Positions 26,570 to 39,839 are shown, numbered from the stretch's first letter. The stretch: 64,000 nucleotides of DNA from Aphrophora alni (GCA_963513935.1 OY740774.1:28105949-28169948), one strand, 5' to 3'. Translations and numbers: made by a program. The notes: generated by a model from the sequence alone, not told the origin.

Positions 26570-29500
26570 AATTTAGTTTAGATGTTTTGTTAGAATTGTG
26601 GTAGGATATTTCTGTTCAAGTCGCTTTTAATTTATAATCAGATTAAAATTGAAGTATCTTCAGTTGTTAAAAACCACTGCTCTACTTGTAAATATTTCTG
26701 AAAAATAAGTTTACTGGTAAGCTAACACTTTTTGAATGAGTAGTAGCTTAACTAATCTCTATCACTTGGGGCAAAATTAGAGGCGACATTTTGATTATTT
26801 AGTTTAGATGTTTTGTTAGAATTGTGGGATGATATTACTGTTAAAGTAGCTTTAAACTTTTATTCAGATTAAAGTTGTTAAAAACCACTGCTCTACTTGT
26901 AAATGTTGCTAGAATAAGTTTACCGGTAAGCTAACACTTTTGAATGTGTAGTAGTTTAACTAAACCTTACCATTTGGGGCAAAATTAGAGGCGACATTTT
27001 GAGGAAATAATTATTTAGTTTAGATTTTTGTTAGAATTGTGGGACGATATTACTGTTAAAGTAGCTTTAAACTTATATTCAGATTAAAGTTGTTAAAAAC
27101 CATTGCTCTACTTGTAAATATTGCTAGAATAAGTTTACCGGTAAGCTAACACTTTTTGAATGAGTAGTAATTAACTCTTATCACTTGGGGCAAAATTAGA
27201 GGCGACATTTTGAGGAAATAATTATTTAGTTTAGATGTTTTGTTAGAATTGTGGGAGGATATTACTGTTAAAGTAGCTTTAAACTTATATTCAGATTAAA
27301 GTTGTTAAAAACCATTGCTCTACTTGTAAATATTGCTAGAATAAGTTTACCGGTAAGCTAACACTTTTTGAATGAGTAGTAGCTTAACTAATCTCTATCA
27401 CTTGGGGCAAAATTAGAGGCGACATTTTGATTATTTAGTTTAGATGTTTTGTTAGAATTGTGGGATGATATTACTGTTAAAGTAGCTTTAAACTTATATT
27501 CAGATTAAAGTTGTTAAAAACCATTGCTCTACTTGTAAATATTGCTAGAATAAGTTTACCGGTAAGCTAACACTTTTTGAATGAGTAGTAATTAACTCTT
27601 ATCACTTGGGGCAAAATTAGAGGCGACATTTTGAGGAAATAATTATTTAGTTTAGATGTTTTGTTAGAATTGTGGGAGGATATTACTGTTAAAGTAGCTT
27701 TAAACTTATATTCAGATTAAAGTTGTTAAAAACCATTGCTCTACTTGTAAATATTGCTAGAATAAGTTTACCGGTAAGCTAACACTTTTTGAATGAGTAG
27801 TAGCTTAACTAATCTCTATCACTTGGGGCAAAATTAGAGGCGACATTTTGATTATTTAGTTTAGATGTTTTGTTAGAATTGTGGGACGATATTACTGTTA
27901 AAGTAGCTTTGAACTTATATTCAGATTAAAGTTGTTAAAAACCACTGATCTACTTGTAAATGTTGCTAGAATAAGTTTACCGGTAAGCTAACACTTTTTG
28001 AATGTGTAGTAGTTTAACTAATCTTCACCATTTGGGGCAAAATTAGAGGCGACATTTTGAGGAAATAACTATTTAGTTTAGATGTTTTGTTAGAATTGTG
28101 GGACGATATTACTGTTAAAGTAGCTTTAAACTTATATTCAGATTAAAATTGTTAAAAACCACTGCTCTACTTGTAAATATTGCTGAAAAATAAGTTAGCC
28201 GGCAGCTAACACTTTTTGAATGAGTAGTAGCTTAACTCTTATCACTTGGTGCAAAATTAGAGGCGACATTTTGAGGAAATAATTATTTAGTTTAGATGTT
28301 TTGTTAGAATTGTGGGACGATATTACTGTTAAAGTAGCTTTAAACTTATATTCAGATTAAAATTGTTAAAAACCACTGCTCTACTTGTAAATATTGCTGA
28401 AAAATAAGTTAGCCGGCAGCTAACACTTTTTGAATGAGTAGTAGCTTAACTCTTATCACTTGGTGCAAAATTAGAGGCGACATTTTGAGGAAATAATTAT
28501 TTAGTTTAGATGTTTTGTTAGAATTGTGGGACGATATTACTGTTAAAGTAGCTTTAAACTTATATTCAGATTAAAATTGTTAAAAACCACTGCTCTACTT
28601 GTAAATATTGCTGAAAAATAAGTTAGCCGGCAGCTAACACTTTTTGAATGAGTAGTAGCTTAACTCTTATCACTTGGTGCAAAATTAGAGGCGACATTTT
28701 GAGGAAATAATTATTTAGTTTAGATGTTTTGTTAGAATTGTGGGACGATATTACTGTTAAAGTAGCTTTAAACTTATATTCAGATTAAAATTGTTAAAAA
28801 CCACTGCTCTACTTGTAAATATTGCTGAAAAATAAGTTAGCCGGCAGCTAACACTTTCTGAATGAGTAGTAGCTTAACTCTTATCACTTGGTGCAAAATT
28901 AGAGGCGACATTTTGAGGAAATAATTATTTATTTTAGATGTTTTGTTAGAATTGTGGGACGATATTACTGTTAAAGTAGCTTTGAACTTATATTCAGATT
29001 AAAATTGTTAAAAACCACTGCTCTACTTGTAAATATTGCTGAAAAATAAGTTAGCCGGCAGCTAACACTTTTTGAATGAGTAGTAGCTTAACTCTTATCA
29101 CTTGGTGCAAAATTAGAGGCGACATTTTGAGGAAATAATTATTTAGTTTAGATGTTTTGTTAGAATTGTGGGACGATATTACTGTTAAAGTAGCTTTAAA
29201 CTTATATTCAGATTAAAATTGTTAAAAACCACTGCTCTACTTGTAAATATTGCTGAAAAATAAGTTAGCCGGCAGCTAACACTTTTTGAATGAGTAGTAG
29301 CTTAACTCTTATCACTTGGGCCAAAATTAGAGGCGACATTTTGAGGAAATAACTATTTAGTTTAGATGTTTTGTTAGAATTGTGGAACGATATTACTGTT
29401 AAAGTATCTTTAAACTTATATTCAGATTAAAATTGAAGTATCTTCAGTTGTTAAAAACCACTGCTCTACTTGTAAATATTGCTGAAAAATAAGTTTACCG

Positions 29501-30430
29501 GTAAGCTAACACTTTTTGAATGAGTAGTAATTAACTCTTATCACTTGGGGCAAAATTAGAGGCGACATTTTGAGGAAATAATTATTTAGTTTAGATGTTT
29601 TGCTAGAATTGTGGGACGATATTACTGTTAAAGTAGCTTTAAACTTATATTCAGATTAAAGTTGTTAAAAACCATTGCTCTACTTGTAAATATTGCTAGA
29701 ATAAGTTTACCGGTAAGCTAACACTTTTTGAATGTGTAGTAGTTTAACAATCTTTACCATTTGGGGCAAAATTAGAGGCGAAATTTTGAGGAAATAACTA
29801 TTTAGTTTAGATTTTTGTTAGAATTGTGGAACGATATTACTGTTAAAGTAGCTTTAAACTTATATTCAGATTAAAATTGAAGTATCTTCAGTTGTTAAAA
29901 ACCACTGCTCTTCTTGTAAATATTGCTGAAAAATAAGTTTACCGGTAAGCTAACACTTTTTGAATGGGTAGTAGCTTAACTCTTATCACTTGGTGCAAAA
30001 TTAGAGGCGACATTTTGAGGAAATAATTATTTAGTTTAGATGTTTTGTTAGAATTGTGGGACGATATTACTGTTCAAGTAGCTTTGAACTTATATTCAGA
30101 TTAAAGTTGTTAAAAACCACTGATCTACTTGTAAATATTGCTAGAATAAGGGTCCCGGTAAGCTAACACTTTTTGAATGTGTAGTAGTTTAACTAATCTT
30201 TACCATTTGGGGCAAAATTAGAGGCGACATTTTGAGGAAATAACTATTTAGTTTAGATTTTTGTTAGAATTGTGGGACGATATTACTGTTAAAGTAGCTT
30301 TAAACTTATATTCAGATTAAAATTGAAGTACCGTCAGTTGTTAAAAACCACTGCTCTACTTGTAAATATTTCTGAAAAATAAGTTAGCCGGTAGCTAACA
30401 CTTTTTGAATGTGTAGTAGCTTAACTAATT
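26570..30430 (+). repeat. ~214-bp tandem satellite, about 18 copies
   Basis: AGTTTAGATGTTTTGTTAG recurs about every 214 bases (for example 28290, 28504, 28718, 28932, 29146). Other landmarks: GATTAAARTTG, CCACTGCTCTACTTG, GCTAACACTTTTTGAATG, AAAATTAGAGGCGACATTTTG. Copies at 27.0-27.85 kb alternate between two subtypes, giving a dimeric higher-order repeat. Copies at 28.1-29.3 kb are nearly identical and carry AGCCGGCAGC instead of ACCGGTAAGC. Only edge copies keep a 13-base TGAAGTATCTTCA palindrome. Confidence 0.95.
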
Positions 30431-32234
30431 TGTAGCAGATCTTAGACATTTATTATGAATGACTAAATAGAAAATAGAAAGGCATGAAGGGGAGTTGAGT
30501 TAGATCTCAGGAGACCGGCCAACTTATTTCCTGTTTAAATCAATTTTATAAATCCATATTATACATCAATGCACCAAAGCCTAAGGGGTGTTGGTCGCGG
30601 AGAGGCTTCTCTGATATAGCGATTACTCCGTAACTTATTTCCTCTTAATTTTGATGTTTTTAGGACCTTATTAGTCTTATGGGCATCTAATGAACGGAGA
30701 GTACTGTGTACTAGCTCGCTGCTAGAGGGAACTATGAAAGGTCTAAGGTCCCAGGTCTGTTGCCACGTTATTCTGTGGGATACGTTACTTCATTAGTCTA
30801 ACGGAGATAATGTAGAGAGAAGCTAAAACAAAGACATAACCAAAAAATCCAGAAATAAGGAAACCTATTTCTTACTCTAGGCAAACTAATTCCTTCTCAA
30901 CATCAGCTGAAATGTTTTGTACGGACATTTTTTTCTATATTCAAATACTCTTTACGTTTAAACAAGAAAACTTTCTTCCAGATATTTCCAAAAAGTACCT
31001 ATATATCAAATTCGTTTTACCCGTTTGTACTGATCTGATGATCTAGAGTATAAAACCATCAAAATTTTAACAGATCATTGTCTGTTAAGTTGTGAAGAAC
31101 CACAAATATTCTTCCTGGCTTTTCAGGATCTGAACTCATAAAGGTAGTCATTCAACATTTCAGACAGGCCGAGTTCAAAACTATACATACACTATTTGCA
31201 TTCGTTCAACTGTATTAGTTTTCTTTGTGAGGATATAATAGAATCTGACAGTAAAGTGTGCAAATTTCGATATAATTCACTAGGAAACCCGTTCCGTATT
31301 GAACCTCTAGGAACCACTTAAACTATTCTCGTTTTGTTTATCTGTGATAGATTTATCACACGATTGGTGTATAACATTTGAATCTTCAATCTTATATCGG
31401 AATATGTGTTGCATAAACGTGAGTGAGGGTTGAGAGAAAAATTGGGGTGATTATCACTCATATTCTCAAGAACAGGTAGGCTATTCAAAAATATGTGAAA
31501 CATACCAGTACCAAGAAAAGAGTTTTTATAAGTATAACTTTAATAATCAGTCTAACGTGATTACGTAAAGCGCTTAGATAAATAATAATAATAATATTAT
31601 AAAGCACAACTTACTAACGGTTTCTATTCCATCTCTAATTTCCGACCTTTAATTTAAATCTTAATGTTTTACGTAAACTCCCCTCCTTCCCTAATAACAC
31701 ACAATTTCCTTTTACCACTGTAAGGTGTTTTATTACATCCTATTCCGCAGCTTTAACTGACGTATGACTCAAATTTCAACGCAGACTACATTTTTAATTT
31801 CCTTGCAATGCAACAAACTAGACATTTCAATTTGGTTACGTCATAGGAAATAAGTTTCTGATTGGATTTGAACTGTCGATGATTGGTTTTCTACGATTAG
31901 TGTAAAACAAATGTACTTCAACGTTAATTTATCATTTGATTGCAGTAAGGTGGAAATACTATTGCGTTAATAAACACAAGTATTGAAGGTTGTAAAAACA
32001 TTGACGTTTGAAGGTTGAGGTAAATTAATACTGAGCACTCCATATGTCTCCTATCATAGTAGCACGATAATCTACCATTCAAATGTGTTGCTAAAAAAGT
32101 GTTTCCAGGCTATTCCTAAAAAATTCGTATAATCCTACACGAAATTATAAATCCTAAAAAATTGTTTCTATCTCCAGACAGATACAACATTAACAGGGTG
32201 TTTCTGATTGATTTATTTGTCAATATCCTTGCAA
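30431..32234. other. Interior of the large inverted-repeat element
   Basis: AT-rich with a slightly GC-richer stretch at 30480-30830. No recognisable gene or RNA. Confidence 0.35.
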
Positions 32235-32350
32235 GCATTTCTATACGTTCATTATAGTGAGTACGTCTTGGCTTAGAAGGATTTATCAGGATTTACACAT
32301 TTTTTTCCCATATAGTCTTGGGTTAGATAGCCTCTTTCATCCGATTTCAA
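32235..32350 (+). repeat. Dispersed repeat family A, copy 5 (partial)
   Basis: TTCATTATAGTGAGTACG, ATTTACACATTTTTTTCCC, AGTCTTGGGTTAGATAG and CTCTTTCATC match the 5' half and middle of family A. Confidence 0.6.
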
Positions 32351-32612
32351 ACGAGAGCATTGACTCGAGATATATATAAACTCCAAAACGTGCACGTGAA
32401 TATAGACTGCCTGCATTTTCATAATTCAAACACAAACTGTCGTTCATAGCAAAAGACTGAGTCTTGGGGACAAATAAAATCATGGTTTGAATGCATACAA
32501 TGTAAATATGTTGCTAATTAAAAAGAGTTGTGTTTAAAAAATAAATAATTAGAGCATCAAATATGTGGACGTTACTAATTAATATGAGGAGGCATATTAC
32601 AGGAAAACCATT

Positions 32613-32813
32613 TCAACCTTTAAATGTAAGGCCTCTCGTACCATGAGAGCGCGACAGCTTGACTGAGAAGTATGCCAAGTAATGAGAATCCGTGAGAGAA
32701 ACATCTAGAATGTATCCGGCTTTAACTCTGTTCACTATTATTGACAGGAAATTGTAGGTAGGTGACTGATCGAAATTGAGAAGAACACGTAAATACAGAC
32801 TCCCCAGCACCAC
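32613..32813 (-). pseudogene. Possible non-LTR retrotransposon endonuclease remnant
   Basis: The minus-strand frame contains TYNFLSIIVNRVKAGYILDVSLTDSHYLAYF, shown here in order as TYNFLS, then DVSLTDSHYL. It vaguely recalls the SDH-containing end of apurinic-type LINE endonucleases. The motif is not exact and no reverse transcriptase follows, so this is only a hint. Confidence 0.18.
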
Positions 32814-32819
32814 AGTTCT

Positions 32820-35670
32820 ATATCACAAAGCTGTGGATGACTTCCACTCTAAGCCTCATGCCGATGCACATCTTGAGGGCAGTTCGATTATTTAGGGGTA
32901 TCATTAGAACCCCTTTAGCATAAATTTATAAGCAGGTCATGGGTGGAAGAACTTTGGTGGTGTAGTGAACAACTTAGTCTTAAAAAAAGGAAAGTACCTT
33001 TCTATTGATCTCTGCTTCTTGTAGTGGAATCATTACTTGTTGTGGAAGTGTCTAGCTAAAAGACCACGATCAAATCATGTCGTGAGTTTTTCAATTTTAG
33101 CCAGAAATGGTGGAAGAGATAGGACCATCTGTCTCCTTCAGGAAGTCATCGTTAATTCTTAGAGGAAGTCTGAAAAATCCTGAGCTTCTTCCTCACTCTC
33201 TCATTTTTACCGTTAAGGTCCTTCAAAGTGGGGCTATTGAAAAGTCTCCTTCCAATGCTATTGGACTATTTTAATGTTTTTAATTTTAAATACCACAGAA
33301 TCTGAAGAAAGAGTAACAGGGGGAAAAAAATTCCATTCGATATCACAATATTTCCACAATATGTCATTTAAGGTGCGGTCCAAAATTAAATACTTTTGTT
33401 GTTCAACATAATTTCCATTAGAAAACTGCGTGTAGAAATTTCATTACGGAGCCCATTATCGAACTTTACATTTTATAAAATATTAAAATTTTCATTAACT
33501 GATAAAAGTATGAATAAACTATTTACATCATTACCGCAGTGTGCTGATGTTTACAAACTCTACTATATTTCTTCAAACCTCTGCATAAATCCTGATCAGT
33601 TTAATTATTAACACTTTAAAATGTGTATTTTTTTAATGAAATATTTATTTCGTGTACAAAAAATACATTAAGTATGTCAATACACTTAACAATTAAATGC
33701 ATCGATACCAAAACGTACCTCAAAAAAATTGGTTAACTATAAGTAAATTTTGTATTAATTATTAGTTTTATCTATTTAAAAAAATGACATTTTTTTCCTT
33801 CTCACATATAATAACGAGTGTAGAAATGAGGGGGGGGGGAATAATCCAATGGGTCAATAAGTTTATATCGAGTTTAGTATCCTGACCCCCTCCTCTCAAT
33901 CGTTTTTATGAATGATGTTTAGTTGTTCTACAACCTAAAACAAGTCTACCGATTTATTTTATAAATTTGGTTTTTAGACGGATATTGGATATATCTGGAG
34001 ATTTTTTATTCTATTTTTTCCATAACCTCAAAATTTAGGAATACCTGCCATAAGAACAAAACTCCGATTTTCTAAATATCAGCTATTAACAAATTTTAAT
34101 TAAATTTTGTTAAATTGTATCGCCTAAACAAAAGAAGGTATTGATTTTCCAAAAAAATACCGATTCGGAAATTATTTGTAAAAAAAACGACAAAATCATC
34201 CTTGTAGTTGTTAAAAATACTATTTTAAAAAATCGGTTCGACGGATTATGTTCAAATTAATATCCTAAACTAGTGTACCAGTTTACAGTAAAAAACAACA
34301 AATGTTGTGGAATAACTAACAAAAGATAGAAACTCTAAATTGGTTAGTTAAATTGTCCATTGGTTAAAACTCGAAATATTTAATTGGGGAGGAATCTATG
34401 CTTACTCTTATAACAAAAAGTATGGGTTAAAACTCATTATTAAAGTAAATTACATTTTTCACACCTTTAAATACTACATATTTGTGAGATGGTGATGAAT
34501 ATTTTGTTTGCAGCTTTTATTTAGATTCTTTAAATAATTATATATTCCAGGCGATTCTGCACTAAAACTACTTTAACGAAAAATAATTGTTATTTCATCA
34601 CATATCTGACTACACTACATTTCAAGTTACAAAATAAGATTGAAAAATTCCTTCTCAAGAAAAGCTTAAGTAAAATCTATCAAAGAAATTCGTCGCGATT
34701 CAGAAACAAATATGGACGATATCTAGGAAGGATAAATTGTTTTACCGTGAGAGAAGGGGGAAAAGGATAGAAAACCCAACAAAAGGATTCAATTTAAAAC
34801 TAACTCTGTTCTTACGAATATACTTATTTGCCGGCGCATGAGGCTTAAAAATATCTCCGCCGCGCAAAACTGATTCAAAAGAAAACCATTGCCGAGTAAA
34901 TTGAATTATTCCACAATCTATCCGAGTGGAAATCATATAATCATATTTCGCTTGCAAAAAAGACTCTCGTAAGAAGAATAAGAGCAGGGAGTGTTAAAAC
35001 GGCTTCTTAAATTACATTTTAAATGGTTGTTTTTCTTTGAGAGAAGAGTTAAAGTTTGCTAATGGATCCTAGTGGCGCTATAATGCCAAGGTAGGGGCGT
35101 TCGTCTCTTAACTGCAGAGATTCTAGTCCACGCATCAATCATGTTCTGTGAATTTGAAAATAATAATCCTAGAAATATGTATTAAAACAAATAATCTGTA
35201 ATATTTCAAGTGAAGAATATACGACATAGACTGAAAATATATTATTGTAAAAACGTATTAGCGTTAAAATCAATAAATGTAAAATAATCTGTGTATAATG
35301 TTATTTTTAACGGTCGCCATATTACTTTCAGCTGGCAGATATTATCTAGAAAATACAAATTTTTGTTGTCAGGGGATTCCAAAATTGTACTTCTTCGAAT
35401 ATTTCAATACCAATCACCCCCCCCCCCTTACACAAGATATTTTCTCGCATAAGAATATATAAACTATGTTTTATATGTAATGCATATTTTAATTTAACAT
35501 AAAACTATTATTTCAAAGATATAAATATTTTATAAATAAAACAGACTCAAAGTGACTCAGAATTAAGATATTCAATCAAATCTAACAATTATTATTTTTT
35601 TCCATTAAAGTTTTATATAATTTATATTAATTCAAATTATAATTTAACATAAATCTATATATTTGTACCG
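32820..35670. other. Interior of the large inverted-repeat element, right side
   Basis: No gene recognised. A non-coding GC-richer part (32820-33260) may hold an older dispersed repeat. Homopolymer runs occur at 33831-33839 (G) and 35418-35426 (C). Confidence 0.35.
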
Positions 35671-36594
35671 TCTATATGTAATTATATACTCTAACTTTAA
35701 GAAATATTACTCTAACAAAAAACATTCATCTAGTATTTCAGATAAGACGCACGTAAATTATAATTTAGTTTACCAGATATTTCAAATGTCGTACATTTGC
35801 ATATCATTTAAATAATAATCCAACACAATAATACGAAACAATTCAAACATCACATATTCCAAAGCACCTGATGATGGTGATAAATTATAGAAACGCGTCT
35901 GACAGATAATAAGATTTGTTCATTGTTAACAATAATAACGTAGCATTCAAAACTATGTTCCTGTTACCTTGGAATTTCTGTAGGGAGGAAGTGAAGACAA
36001 TTTGTTATTTCCATGTCGTTATTATTTGTAACAATTTCTTTTACAATATTGTGACATGTTGTTATATTCCAAACAAATTCAATTTAAAACAGTTTCGTCT
36101 AAAGTTCTGCTTCGTAAATTGAAATCGTTTTCATTTAAATGTATTTCAACTTAACTTTAACTGAAATCTACTCGTTGTACTTGTTACAGTTTACACTTCA
36201 ACTAATCCATCTTTAATTATTTTACTTTTTTTTTGAACATTTTAAATTTCTCACATATGGAAAATACTATTGTTTTGTTATTGAAGCAAATTCGAAAATT
36301 CCATTCTGACTGGCGATTCTTTCACTTGTTTTACAAATACAAGGAATAAAGTTTGTAACCAATAAATTGAGAAGTAGTTTAACTGTTTAAGAATATAAAT
36401 GTCATTGTCCAGTACGAGCACCCAGTATAGTGTAGGATATTAACAGGAGTCTTCGTTGAATAGAATATCACTTAACATTAGCTAGTGAGGACGTTAGTAT
36501 CCATCCTCTTCTCAAATATCAGTACAGTACGTAGTGGCAAGCGCGCTTATTTTACTGTTAGTTTATAGTTAAAATAGTGATCGTAATTAAAATT

Positions 36595-36775
36595 AAAGTT
36601 GAACACAATTCTTCACAAGTACTTTTTTAAAAAAATAATACGCGTTTCACCGACAATGTCGCCATCATCACTGGTGCTTGAGCTGCAATAATCAACATGT
36701 CATGTTGAAACGTGTTCGTGACGAATTGAATTCAAGTTTTTTTTAAATCTCACAAATTAAACTCAATGTTTATTT
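36595..36775. mobile_element. 180-bp mini-element with two opposed GAAACG ends
   Basis: Left end: GAACACAATTCTTCACAAGT, then CGCGTTTCACCGACAATGTC and GCCATCATCACTGG. Right end, reversed: GAAACGTGTTCG and then AAATCTCACAAATTAAACTC. The left terminus closely resembles the ends of the 20.9-24.2 kb element, so this is probably an internal-deletion derivative of the same family. Confidence 0.65.
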
Positions 36776-36779
36776 ATGT

Positions 36780-37170
36780 TTTAAAACGTACAACAATCGG
36801 ATTTTGTCCTTATAATTCCAAATCTTAAAAGACACTAACTAAACGAAAATCGGCCAGACCAAAAATAATGTCTTTTTTCTGGAAGTAATAAAATTGTTTT
36901 ACTTAGTAATATAATAAATTATTAATAACATTTGACGACTGTGACGTCAAAATTATAAATTCTGTTTTCTAAATAAAATGCAAAAGGGGAAGATTTATTA
37001 ATTTCCTTATCCTTATCCTTTACTTATTCCTTTACCAAGCGTATTTGTCCTTTAAAGTATGTATGACGTCCTTTGATCATTAAATAACGTTGCACTTGAT
37101 TAAACTGCAACATCTTTACACTCAGCAATATAACGAACTTCACTTTTGTTAATGCAATTTGTAACACAAA
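36780..37170 (+). repeat. Dispersed repeat family D, copy 1
   Basis: Direct match to 60360-60720: ACTAAACGAAAATCGGCCAG / ACTAAACAGAAATCCGCCAG, TTTATTTGTCCTTTAAAGT-like, TCCTTTGATCAT, and ATATAACGAA. Non-coding. Confidence 0.65.
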
Positions 37171-39500
37171 ATTAACTTTTGCGAATAAAAATAAAGGAAA
37201 CAACTACAAAAAAAACTTTTAGGATTCTAAGGTTTGAAAATTTACATTTATCAGAAATGGATTTTGATGAAAAGTCAAAAATATTTGAGTCAAAAATATT
37301 AATTGATTGTAGAAAATAATATCCACATTTACAGTTGTGGATACGAAAAGTATATTTCAAATTATTTTATTTTTTTATAGGAGGAGCAGCTTGTACATAA
37401 GTTTGCATTATTTAAGTATGGCTATAGTTCCCACGATAAGTTTGTAGTCGATGAAAAACTTGTGTGGACCTATCCCATATTTGAAACTTTTTTAAATAAT
37501 TAACCCATAAAGAATATTTGATATATAGTGCTCGGTTACAAGATCTGTAAATTTCTAGGTTAAACATATTAATTTTTTTACAGGATAACGGAAAGTTCAA
37601 ATAAATTTTCTATCCTTAGACAAGTTATTTAGAGTCAGAGGGTATTTCCAAAAATCGTTCAAAAAAATCAGGAGCTTATTATTCACATCAAAACCAATTG
37701 AAAAGTTTATATAAACATATTTCCTAAAATGTTTGGTTTTGTATCTATCCATAATTTTGTGTTTTTAATAAATAAAAAAATCTTATATTTTAAACGGTTT
37801 ATGATGTGTAGTATAAATTTTGTATTCTACTTAGTATTATGAAGATCTAATCTATGAAAAATAATTAACCTATTTCCTTTAATCATTTCAAAATAGCGGG
37901 AATTTAAACTATTAAACGTATATCTTAAAAACAGTTAACAGTCTTAAAACTAAAAGCTTTTGTAAATTGAGTGCTACAGGTTTTTTCTTATTATTGGGTG
38001 TATTGATAACTCGGTTTTCCTTTAAGCCACATGAAAATTTGGAGGTTAAAATTTGTAGAATTGAAACAAAAATTTTGGTTTTTGAATAATCTTGGATGTT
38101 GTTACCAAGAATTAACGTTTTTAGTTTTTTGTTAACTCAATTATTTTTTAAGCTACAGAAAGAATAAAAAGAAAATTTTTAATTTATCGTTGAGAAAGGA
38201 AAATATTTTGTAAATTTTAACGTGTTTTCAGATATTATACGTTAAAGTGTTGAAATAGCCGCCATTTTGAAACCTATTAAAGAAATCGGATGATTATTTT
38301 TCAAATTGGGTGTTTATAGAACTAAATAGCATCCAAAATTTAAACTCCACATCATTATTAATTTAAAAGATTTGAATATTTTTGTTAAAAACACAAAATG
38401 ATAGATAGATTGAAAACTAATCACTTTAGAAAATATGTCTATATTAACTTTTTTTATTGGTTTTGATGTAAGGAAACAAATCCTGAAGATTTGGAACAAT
38501 TTTCGGAAACACTCTGTATAGCCTAGCCTACATCAGTGATGCTTTAAATTTAATTTGTAAAAAACAACGTGTTGAATATTTATACTTATTTTAATCAATT
38601 AAGACTTGGTCATGTACCAGTAGAACAAATTGCCCTTCTCAATTCTCTATTATTTTCGTTTTGATGCCAAAAGCCTAATTAATTGGACATTAGGTCTATT
38701 AAGCAAGTTTCATACGTACCACATGTTTGTCGACAAGAAGCGATATTTTTAAAACCAGACAGAGTTGTCAAATTAGTGTACACCTTGTTATTTATGTGGG
38801 TTAGGTAGGCTACTCTTCTTCGTGCTTCCAATTATGTTTGCTCATATGTTTTAGGAGGGGAATTAATCTTATTTGGCTGCCATAGTTTTTTTTTCTTCTT
38901 AGTTTATTACTATGTGGATAACAAAATAAATATTACAAAATGATTCAACTTGGAAGCTTTAATAATTCAACACAAAGCAAGGTTATGCTTAGCCTAGTCC
39001 AATGTGTACCATTTTGAAAAGTATTATTAACTTCATTTGGACCTAATATATTTAAAACTATCAAATCTATGGTAAACTATCTTAACCGGCTGTGGTAAAG
39101 GAGAAACAGTATTTATCCCAAGAATTTAATCATGCCCAATAATTTTCCATTTCAATTTTAAAAACTTCAATTTCCAATAAATGTTTGGTTCTCAATGACT
39201 ATAACAAATCACAACGGTAGACTTTACACATAGCAGGGTTAGATTTAATAAGAAGTCAATGTTTTTCTCATATGTGTAGTCAGCGAAAGTAGCGATTTCT
39301 TTATTTGTTCCAATGGTAGTAAAAAAAGGTTGTCTACAAGGAAGCACTTCAGTGATAAAATATATGTTTACGTGTTAGTGTATGGGTGCGTGAGTAGAAA
39401 TAATTAGCTTTGAATCCGTAAAAGTGCTGATGTATCATGTTTTATACATTTATGTTTAAAATTTGTATATAAAGTATATAAACAAAATATACTCAAAAAC
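37171..39500. other. AT-rich intronic DNA
   Basis: No gene recognised; short frames of about 60 codons look random. Confidence 0.4.
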
Positions 39501-39569
39501 TATATTTGTGTTGAGCTAATTGCGATTACCATTATAATATGTATTGTGTAGGTAATTTAATAATCAACG

Positions 39570-39640
39570 TTGAATCTGAAATATTAGCGTGCGAAGCCGC
39601 GGTAACAGCTGGTATTTATATATATATAAATAAGGGCCTA
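39570..39640 (+). repeat. 3'-end-like fragment of an insect interspersed repeat
   Basis: TAGCGTGCGAAGCCGCGG, AACAGCTGGTA and then a (TA)n run. This GTGCGAAGCCGCGG...AGCTRGTA ending followed by a short AT microsatellite is familiar from insect interspersed repeats, probably RTE-type LINEs or Helitrons. I cannot tell which. Confidence 0.4.
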
Positions 39641-39839
39641 AACTTGCTTCCCTAGTGTCATGAACATGTCCTCAAGTTTTTAATATCAGCAGTCAAGGTT
39701 CATTTTTGTTTTTAGGCAAATTTGATCAAAATCGTTGTAACAGATTTTGATAAATCGTAATTTTGAGTTTTTTTGTTTTTATGGCAAATACCGCTAATTT
39801 TGAATAACCAAAAATGAAAATAACTTAATTTTAACGCAC

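Larger units (their letters stand above)
24540..36300. mobile_element. Large (about 11.8 kb) inverted-repeat element carrying a satellite
   Basis: Left arm (about 24540-25140) is the reverse complement of right arm (about 35680-36300). Shared blocks: TAACAAGTACAANGAGTA, AGTTAAGTTGAAAT, GGAATATAACAACATGTCAC, TTGTTACAAATAATAACGAC, AATTCCAAGGTAA, TTGTTAACAATGAACAAA, ACGCGTTTCTATAATTTATC, CATCATCAGGTG, AATATGCAAATGTACGACAT. The arms carry the bracket motif in opposite, inward-facing orientation. The loop contains the ~214-bp satellite at 26570-30430. Open frames of about 70 codons in both arms (MFIVNNNNVAFKT...) are conserved only because the arms are homologous. A single insertion is one reading; two opposite copies of a shorter element is another. 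Confidence 0.65.

Noticed and set aside
26570..30430. CRISPR array
   Set aside because: Units are contiguous ~214-bp satellites without short repeats separated by unique spacers, and the DNA is eukaryotic.
35050..35130. tRNA gene
   Set aside because: Only a vague T-loop-like string (GATTCTAGTCC). No cloverleaf or acceptor stem could be drawn.
24672..36122. Two ~70-codon frames with similar products (MFIVNNNNVAFKT...)
   Set aside because: Similarity comes from the two inverted arms being homologous DNA. Differences include stops and substitutions without any sign of protein constraint.
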